From positions 744,001 to 808,000 of the forward strand of contig NZ_JADKRZ010000001.1 in the NCBI RefSeq assembly GCF_015350905.1: 64,000 nt of DNA, read 5' to 3'. Below, piece by piece: positions 26,209 to 33,501 of this stretch. A program made the translations under genes and the position numbers. The stretch is from Curtobacterium sp. VKM Ac-2865. Its GTDB lineage: Bacteria; Actinomycetota; Actinomycetes; Actinomycetales; Microbacteriaceae. How positions within the stretch are numbered: position 1 is the stretch's first letter; every line of letters starts with the position of its first letter. The notes beneath the pieces were generated by a model. It saw only the letters and a list, made by a program, of their open reading frames with translations. It ran no database searches and had not been told where the DNA came from.

Positions 26209-26871
26209 GCGCGGCGGCGGGACGATGGTGAAGCGCTCGGGACCAGCCGTCGACCCGTCCTCGAGCACCCGGATGCCGGACTCCACGCACGCCGACACTC
26301 CGTCGCGGTGCACACGCTCCGGGCGCGGTCGCCGAGGGACACCGGCGTCCCCGAACACCGCCCACGCGTTCGGAGCAGCGTCGCTCGTGAACCGCGTGCT
26401 GTACCGGACCCCGGCGAACCCGGTGGCGTTGAACGCCCGCGCCCATGCCTGAGGCACGCGGTAGTCGACCATCGTCTGCAGCTCTGCCCCGACCCCGTGC
26501 CGGACGGCGTCGGGGGCCGTGACGTCGGCGAAGCGACGACCACGGGACGCACGAGCCGCGACGACGACCATCTCGCGCGCACGACCGACGAACACGGTGT
26601 TCGTGTGGAGCGTGTGGTGGGCCAGTCGTTCGCGCACGGCGACCTCGACCGAGTCGGCCCAGTAGCAGGTGCCACGCGGGTCGGCCAGGTCGAACCGTCC
26701 ACCGTCGACGCCGTCAGCGTCCGCGGGGGTGCTCGCGAACCACCAGGCACCGCGGTCGTGGCGCTTCGCCCGGTAGAACGTGGTGCCGCGCGACTCGACG
26801 CTCGGGAAGTCCGCGAGGTCGGCCTCCGCCGTCGGGGCCAGCTGCGCGACCTCGGTGCGGCGCTCGGTCAC
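26206..26871 (-). CDS. RES-domain toxin
   Basis: 221-residue RES-family protein. Characterised RES toxins (MbcT and relatives) deplete NAD+ by phosphorolysis or hydrolysis. Family hallmarks: TFYRAKRHDRGAWWF with the substrate Arg, FDLADPRGTCYWADS, the Glu-containing VEVAVRERLAHH helix, and the later FAGVRYSTRF segment. GTG 26871 overlaps the antitoxin stop by four bases (GTGA), the normal antitoxin-first order. The stop codon lies in a family 2 repeat, so the C-terminal end may have been set by repeat insertion. Confidence 0.85.
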   Translation of the reverse strand: MTERRTEVAQLAPTAEADLADFPSVESRGTTFYRAKRHDRGAWWFASTPADADGVDGGRFDLADPRGTCYWADSVEVAVRERLAHHTLHTNTVFVGRAREMVVVAARASRGRRFADVTAPDAVRHGVGAELQTMVDYRVPQAWARAFNATGFAGVRYSTRFTSDAAPNAWAVFGDAGVPRRPRPERVHRDGVSACVESGIRVLEDGSTAGPERFTIVPPPR

Positions 26872-27401
26872 GCGTCGGCCAGCCAGGCGCGCTCGGCCCG
26901 GCGCGCCGCACGCAGCACCGGGTCGTGCCGTCCGTCGCGGAGCGCCTGGGCAGCGGTGGTCCCGCCGAACTCGTCGGCGACGGTGTTCAGCCAGAGCGCA
27001 CTGCCCCACGGGTCGATGCGCTCCGGGTCGAGCAGCGCCAGGACCTCGCGGAGGTGCGGCAGGGGCGCTCCGGACGGACCGAACTGGAACGAGGGGAAGA
27101 TCCGGCTGCCGTCGCCGATCTTCAGGCCGAGCAGGTCGCCCTTCGCGCTGGCCTTGCTGATCGCCTGCCGCGTGACCCCGCGCCACGCCGCGAGCGAGGA
27201 CGCGTCGTAGAAGGGGCCGATGAGCTCGTCGGCCTCGTGCTTCACCGACGGCAGCGCCGCGACCATCCGGTCGGCGAGTGCCCCGACGTCGGGCACCGCG
27301 GCGAGGGCCTCGTCGTACCGTCCCCCGCGGAGTCGGTCGCGGATCGCCGACAGCAGCGCCGCCTCGGTCGTGCTGGTCCCTGCGTGCTGTGTCGTCGGCA
27401 T
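26868..27401 (-). CDS. Antitoxin of the RES pair (MbcA/Xre-like)
   Basis: 177 residues directly upstream of, and coupled to, the RES toxin gene. A central helix-turn-helix-like segment (FYDASSLAAWRGVTRQAISKASAKG) may bind the operator. The C-terminal part (about 125-175, LWLNTVADEFGGTTAAQALRDG) matches the small MbcA/ParS-type toxin-binding domain. It would autoregulate the operon. The promoter region 27402-27480 contains three GTCAACC direct repeats that could be its sites. Confidence 0.8.
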   Translation of the reverse strand: MPTTQHAGTSTTEAALLSAIRDRLRGGRYDEALAAVPDVGALADRMVAALPSVKHEADELIGPFYDASSLAAWRGVTRQAISKASAKGDLLGLKIGDGSRIFPSFQFGPSGAPLPHLREVLALLDPERIDPWGSALWLNTVADEFGGTTAAQALRDGRHDPVLRAARRAERAWLADA

Positions 27402-27481
27402 CGTGTCCGCCCTCCTGCAACCGTGTCAACCGATCCTACGACCGCCGTGTCAACCACGTCAACCGCATCAGCGCGATACCA

Positions 27482-27496
27482 TACCCTGGAGGGGTA
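27482..27496. promoter_or_regulatory. CsoR operator upstream of csoR
   Basis: TACCCT-GGA-GGGGTA, the same operator type as at copZ with one mismatch, 18 bases before the csoR ATG. Points to autorepression and a common copper regulon. Confidence 0.8.
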
Positions 27497-27514
27497 CCGA
27501 CTCCCGGAGGCGTC

Positions 27515-27805
27515 ATGACCGACCACACGCACGGCTACATCTCGTCGAAGGACGCCTACCTGAAGCGCCTCAAGCGGATCGAGGGCCAGGCGCGGGGCCT
27601 GCAGCGCATGGTCGAGGACGAGCAGTACTGCATCGACATCCTCACGCAGGTCTCCGCCATGACGAAGGCGCTGCAGTCCGTCGCCCTCGGCCTGGTCGAG
27701 GACCACCTGACCCACTGCGTGGCGGATGCGGTGGCCGACGGCGGCGACCCGAGCGCCAAGGTCAAGGAGGCCTCCGAGGCGATCGCCCGGCTCGTCCGCT
27801 CCTGA
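27515..27805 (+). CDS. csoR: Copper-sensing repressor CsoR
   Basis: 96-residue all-helical tetrameric repressor. The Cu(I) ligands Cys39, His64 and Cys68 (QYCID and DHLTHC) have the exact C-H-C spacing of CsoR, and the DNA-contact helix is basic (YLKRLKRIEGQARGLQRMV). Start ATG 27515 has CGGAGG. An upstream in-frame frame crosses the operator and is rejected. It regulates itself and, 4.7 kb away, copZ-copA. The TA pair and a nuclease-like gene separate it from its targets. Confidence 0.94.
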   Translation: MTDHTHGYISSKDAYLKRLKRIEGQARGLQRMVEDEQYCIDILTQVSAMTKALQSVALGLVEDHLTHCVADAVADGGDPSAKVKEASEAIARLVRS

Positions 27806-27972
27806 CCGCCCCCGCTCCGTGCGAGGTTCCCCACTCCGTGCGCTGCCATGACCTCGCACCGGGCGACCGTCGCCGCACCGACTGCAGCAACACGCACGGT
27901 GCGAGGCCAGTGGGTGGGGGCTAGCGTCGCGAGCGGGGCGCACGCCCCGTCACCGACTCGATGAGGAGCCCC

Positions 27973-28476
27973 ATGAGCGACACCGACGGAGCGCGGTACC
28001 GCGCGCTCGAGCCCGACGAGAAGCTGCGCGTCCTGCTCGACGAGGAGCGCGAGCTCGACCACGACGCGTTCGACCACGACGACGCGTGGGCGGTCGGGTC
28101 GTGGTTGCGCGCGACCGCGCTCGAACGCGGGCTCGGCATCGGCATCGCGGTGTCGTTCGGCGAGCAGCGGGTGTTCCACGCCGCGACGCCGGGCTCCGGA
28201 GCCGTGAACGACGCCTGGCTCGACCGGAAGTTCCGCGTGGTCCGGCACTTCGCGCACTCGACCCTGGCCGTGCGGACGCAGTACGAGGTCGGCGGGAGCA
28301 CCTTCGACGAGGCCGCCGCCCTCGACCCGCGGCAGTACCAGGCTGCTGGCGGCGGGTTCCCGGTGCTCGTGCGCGGGATGCTCCTCGGCGCGGTCGGGGT
28401 CAGCGGGCTGGAGATGCACGACGACCACGCGCTCGTGGTCGAGGCGCTCCGCGCACACCGCGCCGACACGGCCTGA
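27973..28476 (+). CDS. UPF0303/HbpS-GlcG-like protein
   Basis: 167 residues of the UPF0303 family, related in fold to GlcG/HbpS heme-binding and heme-degrading proteins. Conserved segments are VGIAVSFGEQRVFHAATPG-like (about 58-77), the NDAWLDRKFRVVRHF helix and AAGGGFPVLVRGMLLGAVGVSGL. No signal peptide. ATG 27973 with GAGGAG upstream; an in-frame ATG 12 bases earlier is possible. Followed closely by a RidA gene on the same strand. The 166-base gap before it holds a loose inverted repeat GTGCGAGGT/GACCTCGCAC at about 27819-27860. Confidence 0.82.
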   Translation: MSDTDGARYRALEPDEKLRVLLDEERELDHDAFDHDDAWAVGSWLRATALERGLGIGIAVSFGEQRVFHAATPGSGAVNDAWLDRKFRVVRHFAHSTLAVRTQYEVGGSTFDEAAALDPRQYQAAGGGFPVLVRGMLLGAVGVSGLEMHDDHALVVEALRAHRADTA

Positions 28477-28508
28477 GCAGCCGCAGACGGATGGGCCAGG
28501 ATGGACGG

Positions 28509-28916
28509 ATGGTCAGCGCCGTCCGCCTCATCCGCTCCGCCACGCTCAGCTCGGTCGCCCAGTACGCCTACGCGGCGACCGCGCCCGCCGAGGCCCGGCT
28601 GGTGTTCCTCGCGGGCTCCTGCCCGCTCGACGCCGACGGCCGCACGGTCGCCGTGGGTGATCCCGCGGGACAGGCGGCCGCGTGCATCGCGAACCTCCGG
28701 CAGGCCCTCGCGGATGCCGGCGCAGAGCTCACCGACGTGGTGTCGACGCGGGTGCTCGTGGCGTCCTCACGGCAGGCCGACCTGCTCGCCGCGTGGGAGG
28801 TCGTCCGCGACGCCTTCGGCGACCACGACGTCCCGAGCACGCTCATGGGCGTCACCGTCCTCGGCTACGACGACCAGCTCGTGGAGATCGAGGCGGTCGC
28901 CGCCGTCGTCGACTGA
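28509..28916 (+). CDS. RidA-family enamine/imine deaminase
   Basis: 135-residue YjgF/YER057c/UK114 protein. RidA hydrolyses reactive 2-aminoacrylate and related imines released by PLP enzymes. The substrate-binding Arg is in VVSTRVLVASS and the Glu in QLVEIEAVA; the FLAGSCPLD entry strand is also typical. ATG 28509 sits six bases after CAGGAT. Subgroup unclear, so the exact imine substrate cannot be given. Same strand as the UPF0303 gene, 32 bases apart. Confidence 0.88.
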   Translation: MVSAVRLIRSATLSSVAQYAYAATAPAEARLVFLAGSCPLDADGRTVAVGDPAGQAAACIANLRQALADAGAELTDVVSTRVLVASSRQADLLAAWEVVRDAFGDHDVPSTLMGVTVLGYDDQLVEIEAVAAVVD

Positions 28917-28954
28917 CCGCTGTGGGCGCCGTGGTCGCGACCACCTGACGGACG

Positions 28955-28987
28955 GGAGGCTCGGTGCCGGTCCGGCACCGAGCCTCC
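28955..28987. repeat. Dispersed palindrome, family 1 copy 4 (centre variant)
   Basis: 33-bp palindrome with one unpaired centre base, between convergent ridA-like (+) and short-chain dehydrogenase (-) genes. The outer stem matches other copies, but the centre is GCCGG-T-CCGGC in place of GCCAGCTGGC, again keeping pairing. Confidence 0.9.
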
Positions 28988-29017
28988 AGGCCGACAGCGC
29001 GTCAGCGCCGCAGACCG

Positions 29018-29980
29018 TCAGCGGCGGCGGCCACCGCCGAGCAGGACCGCGACGGCGGCAGCAGCGCCGAGCCAGACGAGCGGGCGCGTGACGCGCCGAC
29101 GCTTGGCGACCCAGCCACCGTTCGTGGCGTTGCCCGCGTCGGCGGGCTGGTACAGGTTGCCGTCGGTCGGCGCCTGCTTGCCGCGGAGCGCGAAGATCTC
29201 GACCATCGGCTTGGTGATCTTGTGGAAGAGCCCGGGGAACACGTACTGCAGCGGCACGAGCGACGCCTGGATCCGGCCGACGAAGCGGTAGCGCTTCGGG
29301 TGGACCGCGGCCTGCACGACCGCCTTGCCCGCGCGCTCGACCGAGACCGTCGGCGGCAGCGGGTGCGAGTTCTTGCCGGTGTAGTTGGCGCCGTTCTGGT
29401 AGATCGGGGTGTCGATGGTCGAGGGCATCAACGTGGTGAACTCGATGCCGGTGCCGGCGAACTCGTCACCGAGCACGTCCACCAGGCCGAGCGCGGCGTG
29501 CTTGCTCGTGACGTACGCCGACTGGTACGGCGCCGAGAGCAGGGACTGGATGCTGCCGACGAGCACGTACGTGCCCCGGCCGCGCTGCTTCCAGTGCGGG
29601 AGCAGGTACTTGACGGCGTTGAGGTGGCCGTAGAGGTTCGTGTCGACGACGCGCTTGAAGGCCTCGGTCGGGGTCTGCTCGAACAGGCCGTAGACGAAGA
29701 GCGCCGCGTTGCCGACGAAGACGTCGATCCCGCCGTAGCGGCTGGTGACCGTGGCGATGAGGTCCTTGACCTGGTGCTCGTCGGCGACGTCCGTCGGGAT
29801 GGCGATCGCCTCGGCGCCGAGCTTCCGGCACTCGGCGGCGGCGGCCTCGAGGCTGTCGTGGCTGCGTGCGGCGAGCACGAGCGTCGCACCGCGCCGGGCG
29901 AACTCGTGCGCTGCGGCACGGCCGATCCCGCTCGATGCTCCGGTGATGACGACGACCTGTCCGCGGAACCGTTTTCCCAT
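29018..29980 (-). CDS. Membrane-anchored short-chain dehydrogenase
   Basis: 320-residue classical SDR: TGASSGIG cofactor motif, NAA in the NNAG position (VGNAALF), Ser and the YxxxK pair in SAYVTSKHAA, then a PSTIDTP substrate-lid segment. After the SDR domain (about 1-250) the chain continues to a C-terminal membrane helix (about 298-316) flanked by RKRRR-type basic residues, so it is probably tail-anchored. Similar long SDRs act on lipids or steroids, but the substrate is unknown. ATG 29980. Confidence 0.85.
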   Translation of the reverse strand: MGKRFRGQVVVITGASSGIGRAAAHEFARRGATLVLAARSHDSLEAAAAECRKLGAEAIAIPTDVADEHQVKDLIATVTSRYGGIDVFVGNAALFVYGLFEQTPTEAFKRVVDTNLYGHLNAVKYLLPHWKQRGRGTYVLVGSIQSLLSAPYQSAYVTSKHAALGLVDVLGDEFAGTGIEFTTLMPSTIDTPIYQNGANYTGKNSHPLPPTVSVERAGKAVVQAAVHPKRYRFVGRIQASLVPLQYVFPGLFHKITKPMVEIFALRGKQAPTDGNLYQPADAGNATNGGWVAKRRRVTRPLVWLGAAAAVAVLLGGGRRR

Positions 29981-30039
29981 GCGTCCTCGATACGCGCACC
30001 CGGCTGACCGTCCTCCCGAGGTCGTGGGACGATGGCGCC

Positions 30040-30324
30040 ATGGCAGGTCGGAACGGCACCAGCGACGGGCTCTCCCTCGAGGAGGCGACCGCGATCGCGG
30101 AGCACGCCCGCGAGGGGCGCCTCGACCTCGACGACCCGGAGATCCGCCACCTGGTCGGTGAGGCGAACCGGATGCTCGTCCGGACGCAGATGTGGGGCGA
30201 GACGCCGCCCACGCCGCGCCGCCGGTGGAAGCGCCGGGGTCTCGCGATCGGTGCCGCGGCGATCGTCGCCATCTGGGTGATCGGGCTGCTCGGTCCGCTG
30301 CTGCTGCACGTCGCCAGCGACTGA
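30040..30324 (+). CDS. Small single-pass membrane protein
   Basis: 94 residues: a charged cytoplasmic N-terminus with helices (LEEATAIAEHAREGRLDLDD), a basic patch RRRWKRR, then one membrane helix (about 68-90). ATG 30040 is six bases after GACGAT. Divergent from the membrane-anchored SDR, 59 bases apart. No known family or function. Confidence 0.72.
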   Translation: MAGRNGTSDGLSLEEATAIAEHAREGRLDLDDPEIRHLVGEANRMLVRTQMWGETPPTPRRRWKRRGLAIGAAAIVAIWVIGLLGPLLLHVASD

Positions 30325-30466
30325 GCGGCGAGCACCGCGGTCGGCACGGCCGGCGCGGTCCGGTTCGCGCACGCCGCCGAGGCGGCACCGAGCCGACACA
30401 GAGCACTGCGAGCGTTGACTGGTGGGCGTCCGATCCCCACCCACGATCCGCCCGGAGGCCACTGCC

Positions 30467-31366
30467 ATGCCCACCGACCAGTACGAGTTCGGCGACCCCC
30501 GCTCCCGCTACCCGAACGTCTCCCCGGAGCCGCAGACCCAGGCCGAGCCGGGCCTCCAGTCCCGGATGACGCCGGTGCCCGACCTCGGCGAGGACAGCTA
30601 CCGCGGCACCGGCCGGCTCGCCGGCCGCAAGGCGCTCATCACCGGTGCCGACTCCGGCATCGGCGCAGCCGTCGCGATCGCCTACGCCCGCGAGGGCGCC
30701 GACGTCGCCCTCGCGTACCTGCCCGACGAGCAGGAGGACGCCGACCAGGTCATCGAGCAGATCCGCGCGGCGGGTCGCACCGCCGTCGCGATCCCCGGCG
30801 ACCTGCGGGACCGCGCGTACGCCGGACGACTCGTCGAGGAGGCCGTGGCCGGGCTGGGCGGGCTCGACGCCCTGGTCAGCGTGGCCGGCAAGCAGCGCTG
30901 GCAGCCCGACCTGCTCGACATCACCGACGAGCAGTTCGAGGAGACCTTCGACGTCAACGTCTTCGCGCTGTTCCGGCTCGTGAAGGCGGCGCTGCCGCAC
31001 CTGCAGCCCGGCTCGACGATCATCACGACCGCGTCGATGGAGGCCTACCAGCCCGCCCCGGACCGGCTCGACTACGCGGCGACGAAGGGCGCGATCAACA
31101 ACTTCTCGAAGGGGCTGTCGCAGCTGCTCGTCGAGCGCGGGATCCGCGTGAACGTCGTCGCCCCCGGCCCCACCTGGTCGGTGCTCCAGGTCACCGGTGG
31201 CGTCGACCCCGAGTCCCTGCCCGAGTTCGGCAGCAGCGAGTCGCCGATGGGCCGCGCCGGCCAGCCGGCCGAGCTCGCCCCGGCGTACGTGTTCCTGGCG
31301 TCGCAGGAGTCGAGCTTCGTCGCCGGCGAGACGCTCAACGTCAACGGGGGCATGGTCACCCCCTGA
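30467..31366 (+). CDS. Short-chain dehydrogenase of the YghA/general-stress type
   Basis: 299-residue SDR with the roughly 50-residue N-terminal extension (PTDQYEFGDPRSRYPN, DSYRGTGRL) typical of YghA and Bacillus general stress protein 39 relatives. TGADSGIG cofactor motif, active-site Ser in ITTASMEAY and Tyr/Lys in LDYAATKGAINNF, and C-terminal AGETLNVNGG. The NNAG position reads SVAGKQ. CGGAGG precedes ATG 30467. Probably an NADP-dependent aldehyde/ketone reductase used under stress. Confidence 0.87.
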   Translation: MPTDQYEFGDPRSRYPNVSPEPQTQAEPGLQSRMTPVPDLGEDSYRGTGRLAGRKALITGADSGIGAAVAIAYAREGADVALAYLPDEQEDADQVIEQIRAAGRTAVAIPGDLRDRAYAGRLVEEAVAGLGGLDALVSVAGKQRWQPDLLDITDEQFEETFDVNVFALFRLVKAALPHLQPGSTIITTASMEAYQPAPDRLDYAATKGAINNFSKGLSQLLVERGIRVNVVAPGPTWSVLQVTGGVDPESLPEFGSSESPMGRAGQPAELAPAYVFLASQESSFVAGETLNVNGGMVTP

Positions 31367-31373
31367 CCTGGCG

Positions 31374-31607
31374 TCAGCGGCGGTCGCGCTGCTCGAGCCG
31401 TGCCGTGTACACCAGGAACGTCGTGTGCCCGAGCAGCGCGATCCCGAAGAACACGAGGGCGACCGCGTAGACGCGGTCCAGGCTGCCGTCACCGGTCACC
31501 AGCAGGACGATCAGCGTGACGACGGCGGCCGACAGCACACCGACCTGGACCATCGACCACGTCTTCCGCCACCGGGGCTGCTGCTCCTGAGGGTTCACGG
31601 TCACCAT
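31374..31607 (-). CDS. Small two-helix membrane protein
   Basis: 77 residues with two membrane helices (about 18-40 and 48-68) between basic ends. Its ATG (31607) overlaps the stop of the upstream MFS gene by seven bases (ATGGTGA), so it is probably translated by coupling and co-expressed with the exporter. No recognised family. Confidence 0.72.
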   Translation of the reverse strand: MVTVNPQEQQPRWRKTWSMVQVGVLSAAVVTLIVLLVTGDGSLDRVYAVALVFFGIALLGHTTFLVYTARLEQRDRR

Positions 31608-32839
31608 CCTGCCCCATGGCGGACGGGAGGCTCGGTGCGAGCCGGCACCGAGCCTCCCGTCCGGTGGGTGGTCGCGACCACCGCCAGCGCGGTCACGACC
31701 GCGGCACCCATCAGGGTCGCGCCGTAGCCGACCGCGTCGACGGCCGAGCCGGCGACCGCGCCACCGACGGCCTGTCCGAGCACGAGGACGACGAAGAGCA
31801 TCGAGGCACCGGCGGGGGCCCGCTCGGCGTCGATCGCGGCGGTCCAGGTGAGCAGAGCGCCCGTCGCGGCGGTGTAGCCCCAGCCGAAGACGGCGCAGGC
31901 CACGAGTGCGACCACGACCTGCCCAGGGGCGAGACCGAGGGCGAGGGTGCCGATCGCCACCGCCGTCACCGTGACCGCCCACGCCCGCCGGTGCCCCAGG
32001 TCGGCCAGCCACCTCGCGGTCAGCACGACGGCCGCTCCCCCGACGCCGATCGCGATCCACGCCACGATCGAGGTGGTCCGGTCGGCCCCGGCTGCTACGA
32101 GGGCCGCGCGGCCGGCGTTCCAGACGGCGGCGGAGCCGGCGCCGAGCAGGCCCGCGGCGACGAGCGGGGTGGTGTGGCGGCGGAACCAGGGTCGGGTCGG
32201 GCGGTGGGGCGTGGTGTCGGTGTCGTGCTCGGTCGTGTCGGTGTCGGTGTCGGTGTCGTGGGTGTCGGTGTCGGCGTTCGCGTCGAGCAGCAGGACGGCT
32301 GCACCGGCGAGGACCGCGCTGCCCGCAGCGACGAGCCACGCCGCGCGCCAGTCCGGCAGCACCACGAGGGCGACGAGCCCCGCGGCCACCAGCCCCGGCC
32401 CGGTGCCCGAGTTCACGATCGTCTGCGCCCGGGAGACCCCCGCCTGCGCGACGTTCCGCATCACCACCTGGACGAGCGCCGGCGAGGCGAGACCGGCGCC
32501 CGCGCTGCCGAGCACGGCGGCGGCGCCGAACACCCCGGCGTCCGGCGCCAGCGCCATCCCGACGGAGCCGACGGCCGCGGTGAGCGTGGCGGCGACGACG
32601 AGCGCGCGCGGGTGCCGTGCCGCCTGGACGAAGCCGACGACCGCGCCGACGCAGTACAGCAGCGATGCCCCGGACGCGATGCCACCCGCGGTGCTGGCAC
32701 TCAGCCCGAGGTCCGCCTGCACGTCGGGCAGCACCAGGCCGTACGCCAGGCGGACGAGCCCGTAGGTCACGGCGATCAGCGCGGTGCCGACGACGACGAG
32801 GGCGGTCGGGTGCATCCCGTTCGAAAACGATCGTTTCAC
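31601..32839 (-). CDS. MFS transporter under a divergent TetR repressor
   Basis: 412-residue major facilitator of the CynX/NimT-like or DHA type, about 12 membrane segments. A His/Thr/Asp-rich loop (about 193-212, DTDTHDTDTDTDTTEHD) lies between the halves and could bind metal ions. GTG 32839 lies seven bases after TAGACT on the minus strand (32852-32847), a leaderless start. An ATG at 32815 is the alternative. The last 20 residues (from HRTGG) are the translation of a family 1 palindrome, so the original C-terminus probably ended near VVATT. Substrate unknown. Confidence 0.82.
   Translation of the reverse strand: MKRSFSNGMHPTALVVVGTALIAVTYGLVRLAYGLVLPDVQADLGLSASTAGGIASGASLLYCVGAVVGFVQAARHPRALVVAATLTAAVGSVGMALAPDAGVFGAAAVLGSAGAGLASPALVQVVMRNVAQAGVSRAQTIVNSGTGPGLVAAGLVALVVLPDWRAAWLVAAGSAVLAGAAVLLLDANADTDTHDTDTDTDTTEHDTDTTPHRPTRPWFRRHTTPLVAAGLLGAGSAAVWNAGRAALVAAGADRTTSIVAWIAIGVGGAAVVLTARWLADLGHRRAWAVTVTAVAIGTLALGLAPGQVVVALVACAVFGWGYTAATGALLTWTAAIDAERAPAGASMLFVVLVLGQAVGGAVAGSAVDAVGYGATLMGAAVVTALAVVATTHRTGGSVPARTEPPVRHGAGW
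31621..31662. repeat. Dispersed palindrome, family 1 copy 5, inside a coding region
   Basis: 42-bp copy with 18-base perfect arms and an altered centre GAGCCG, located within the last codons of the MFS gene. The other five copies are all intergenic. Confidence 0.9.
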
Positions 32840-32862
32840 TTTTCGGAGTCTAGGGTGCTGGC
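32825..32862. promoter_or_regulatory. Overlapping divergent promoters and TetR operator
   Basis: AAACGATCGTTT (32825-32836) is a perfect 12-bp palindrome within the first codons of the MFS gene. The -10 boxes TAGACT (minus, 32852-32847) and TAGGGT (plus, 32851-32856) share two bases. A TetR dimer on the palindrome would sit on the MFS transcription start and just upstream of the regulator's own promoter. Confidence 0.7.
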
Positions 32863-33432
32863 ATGGCGATGCGTGCAGGAACCGAGCGGAAGCTGCTCGA
32901 CGCCGCCGAGGAGCTCTTCTTCGCGCGCGGCATCGCGGCGACCTCGGTGGACGCCGTCCTGGAGCGCGCCGGGGTGTCCTCGGCGACGCTCTACCGCGGC
33001 TGGCCGAGCAAGGAGGCCCTGGTGGCCGCGACGCTCACCCGGCGGCAGCAGGACTGGGAGGACACCTGGACCCGCGCGGTCGAAGCGGCGACGGCACCCC
33101 GCGACCGGGTCCTCGCCGTGTTCGACGCGCTGGACGCCTTCCGGACGCGGTCGGACGCCTCACGCTGGTGCGCGTTCCTCGGGACGGCGTCGGAGTACGC
33201 GGACGCACCCGCGGAGATCCGTGCCGTGCTCGACGTCGAGTCGGACGTGCTGCGGTCACGACTGACGGCGATGGCGGTGGACGTCGTCGGCGCTGCCGCC
33301 GCGCCGGCCGTCGGCGAACAGCTCGCGCTCGTCGTGTCCGGCTCGCTCGCGATGCGGCTGCGCGACCCCGGGTACGACACCACCGTGGCGCGCGCGGTGG
33401 CCGGCACGGTGCTGGACGCAGCGGGGCGCTGA
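32863..33432 (+). CDS. TetR-family repressor of the adjacent MFS gene
   Basis: 189 residues. The N-terminal helix-turn-helix (residues about 8-52) reads GIAATSVDAVLERAGVSSATLYRGWPSKEALV. The C-terminal domain carries DASRWCAFLGTASE and is a TetR_C-type ligand-binding domain. ATG 32863 lies six bases after TAGGGT. Divergent from the exporter with an operator between them, the standard drug-sensing repressor arrangement. Confidence 0.9.
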   Translation: MAMRAGTERKLLDAAEELFFARGIAATSVDAVLERAGVSSATLYRGWPSKEALVAATLTRRQQDWEDTWTRAVEAATAPRDRVLAVFDALDAFRTRSDASRWCAFLGTASEYADAPAEIRAVLDVESDVLRSRLTAMAVDVVGAAAAPAVGEQLALVVSGSLAMRLRDPGYDTTVARAVAGTVLDAAGR

Positions 33433-33501
33433 GCGCCGGGTCGCGGCCGACGCGGCTGTCGCGGTGACGGCCGTGCGGTCGTTCGGGGTCGGTCGGCGGG
33501 G

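Noticed and set aside
27806-27972. GTGCGAGGT/GACCTCGCAC pairs between csoR and the UPF0303 gene as another repeat family
   Set aside because: Only loose matches, also seen near 17311. Not enough shared sequence to define a family.
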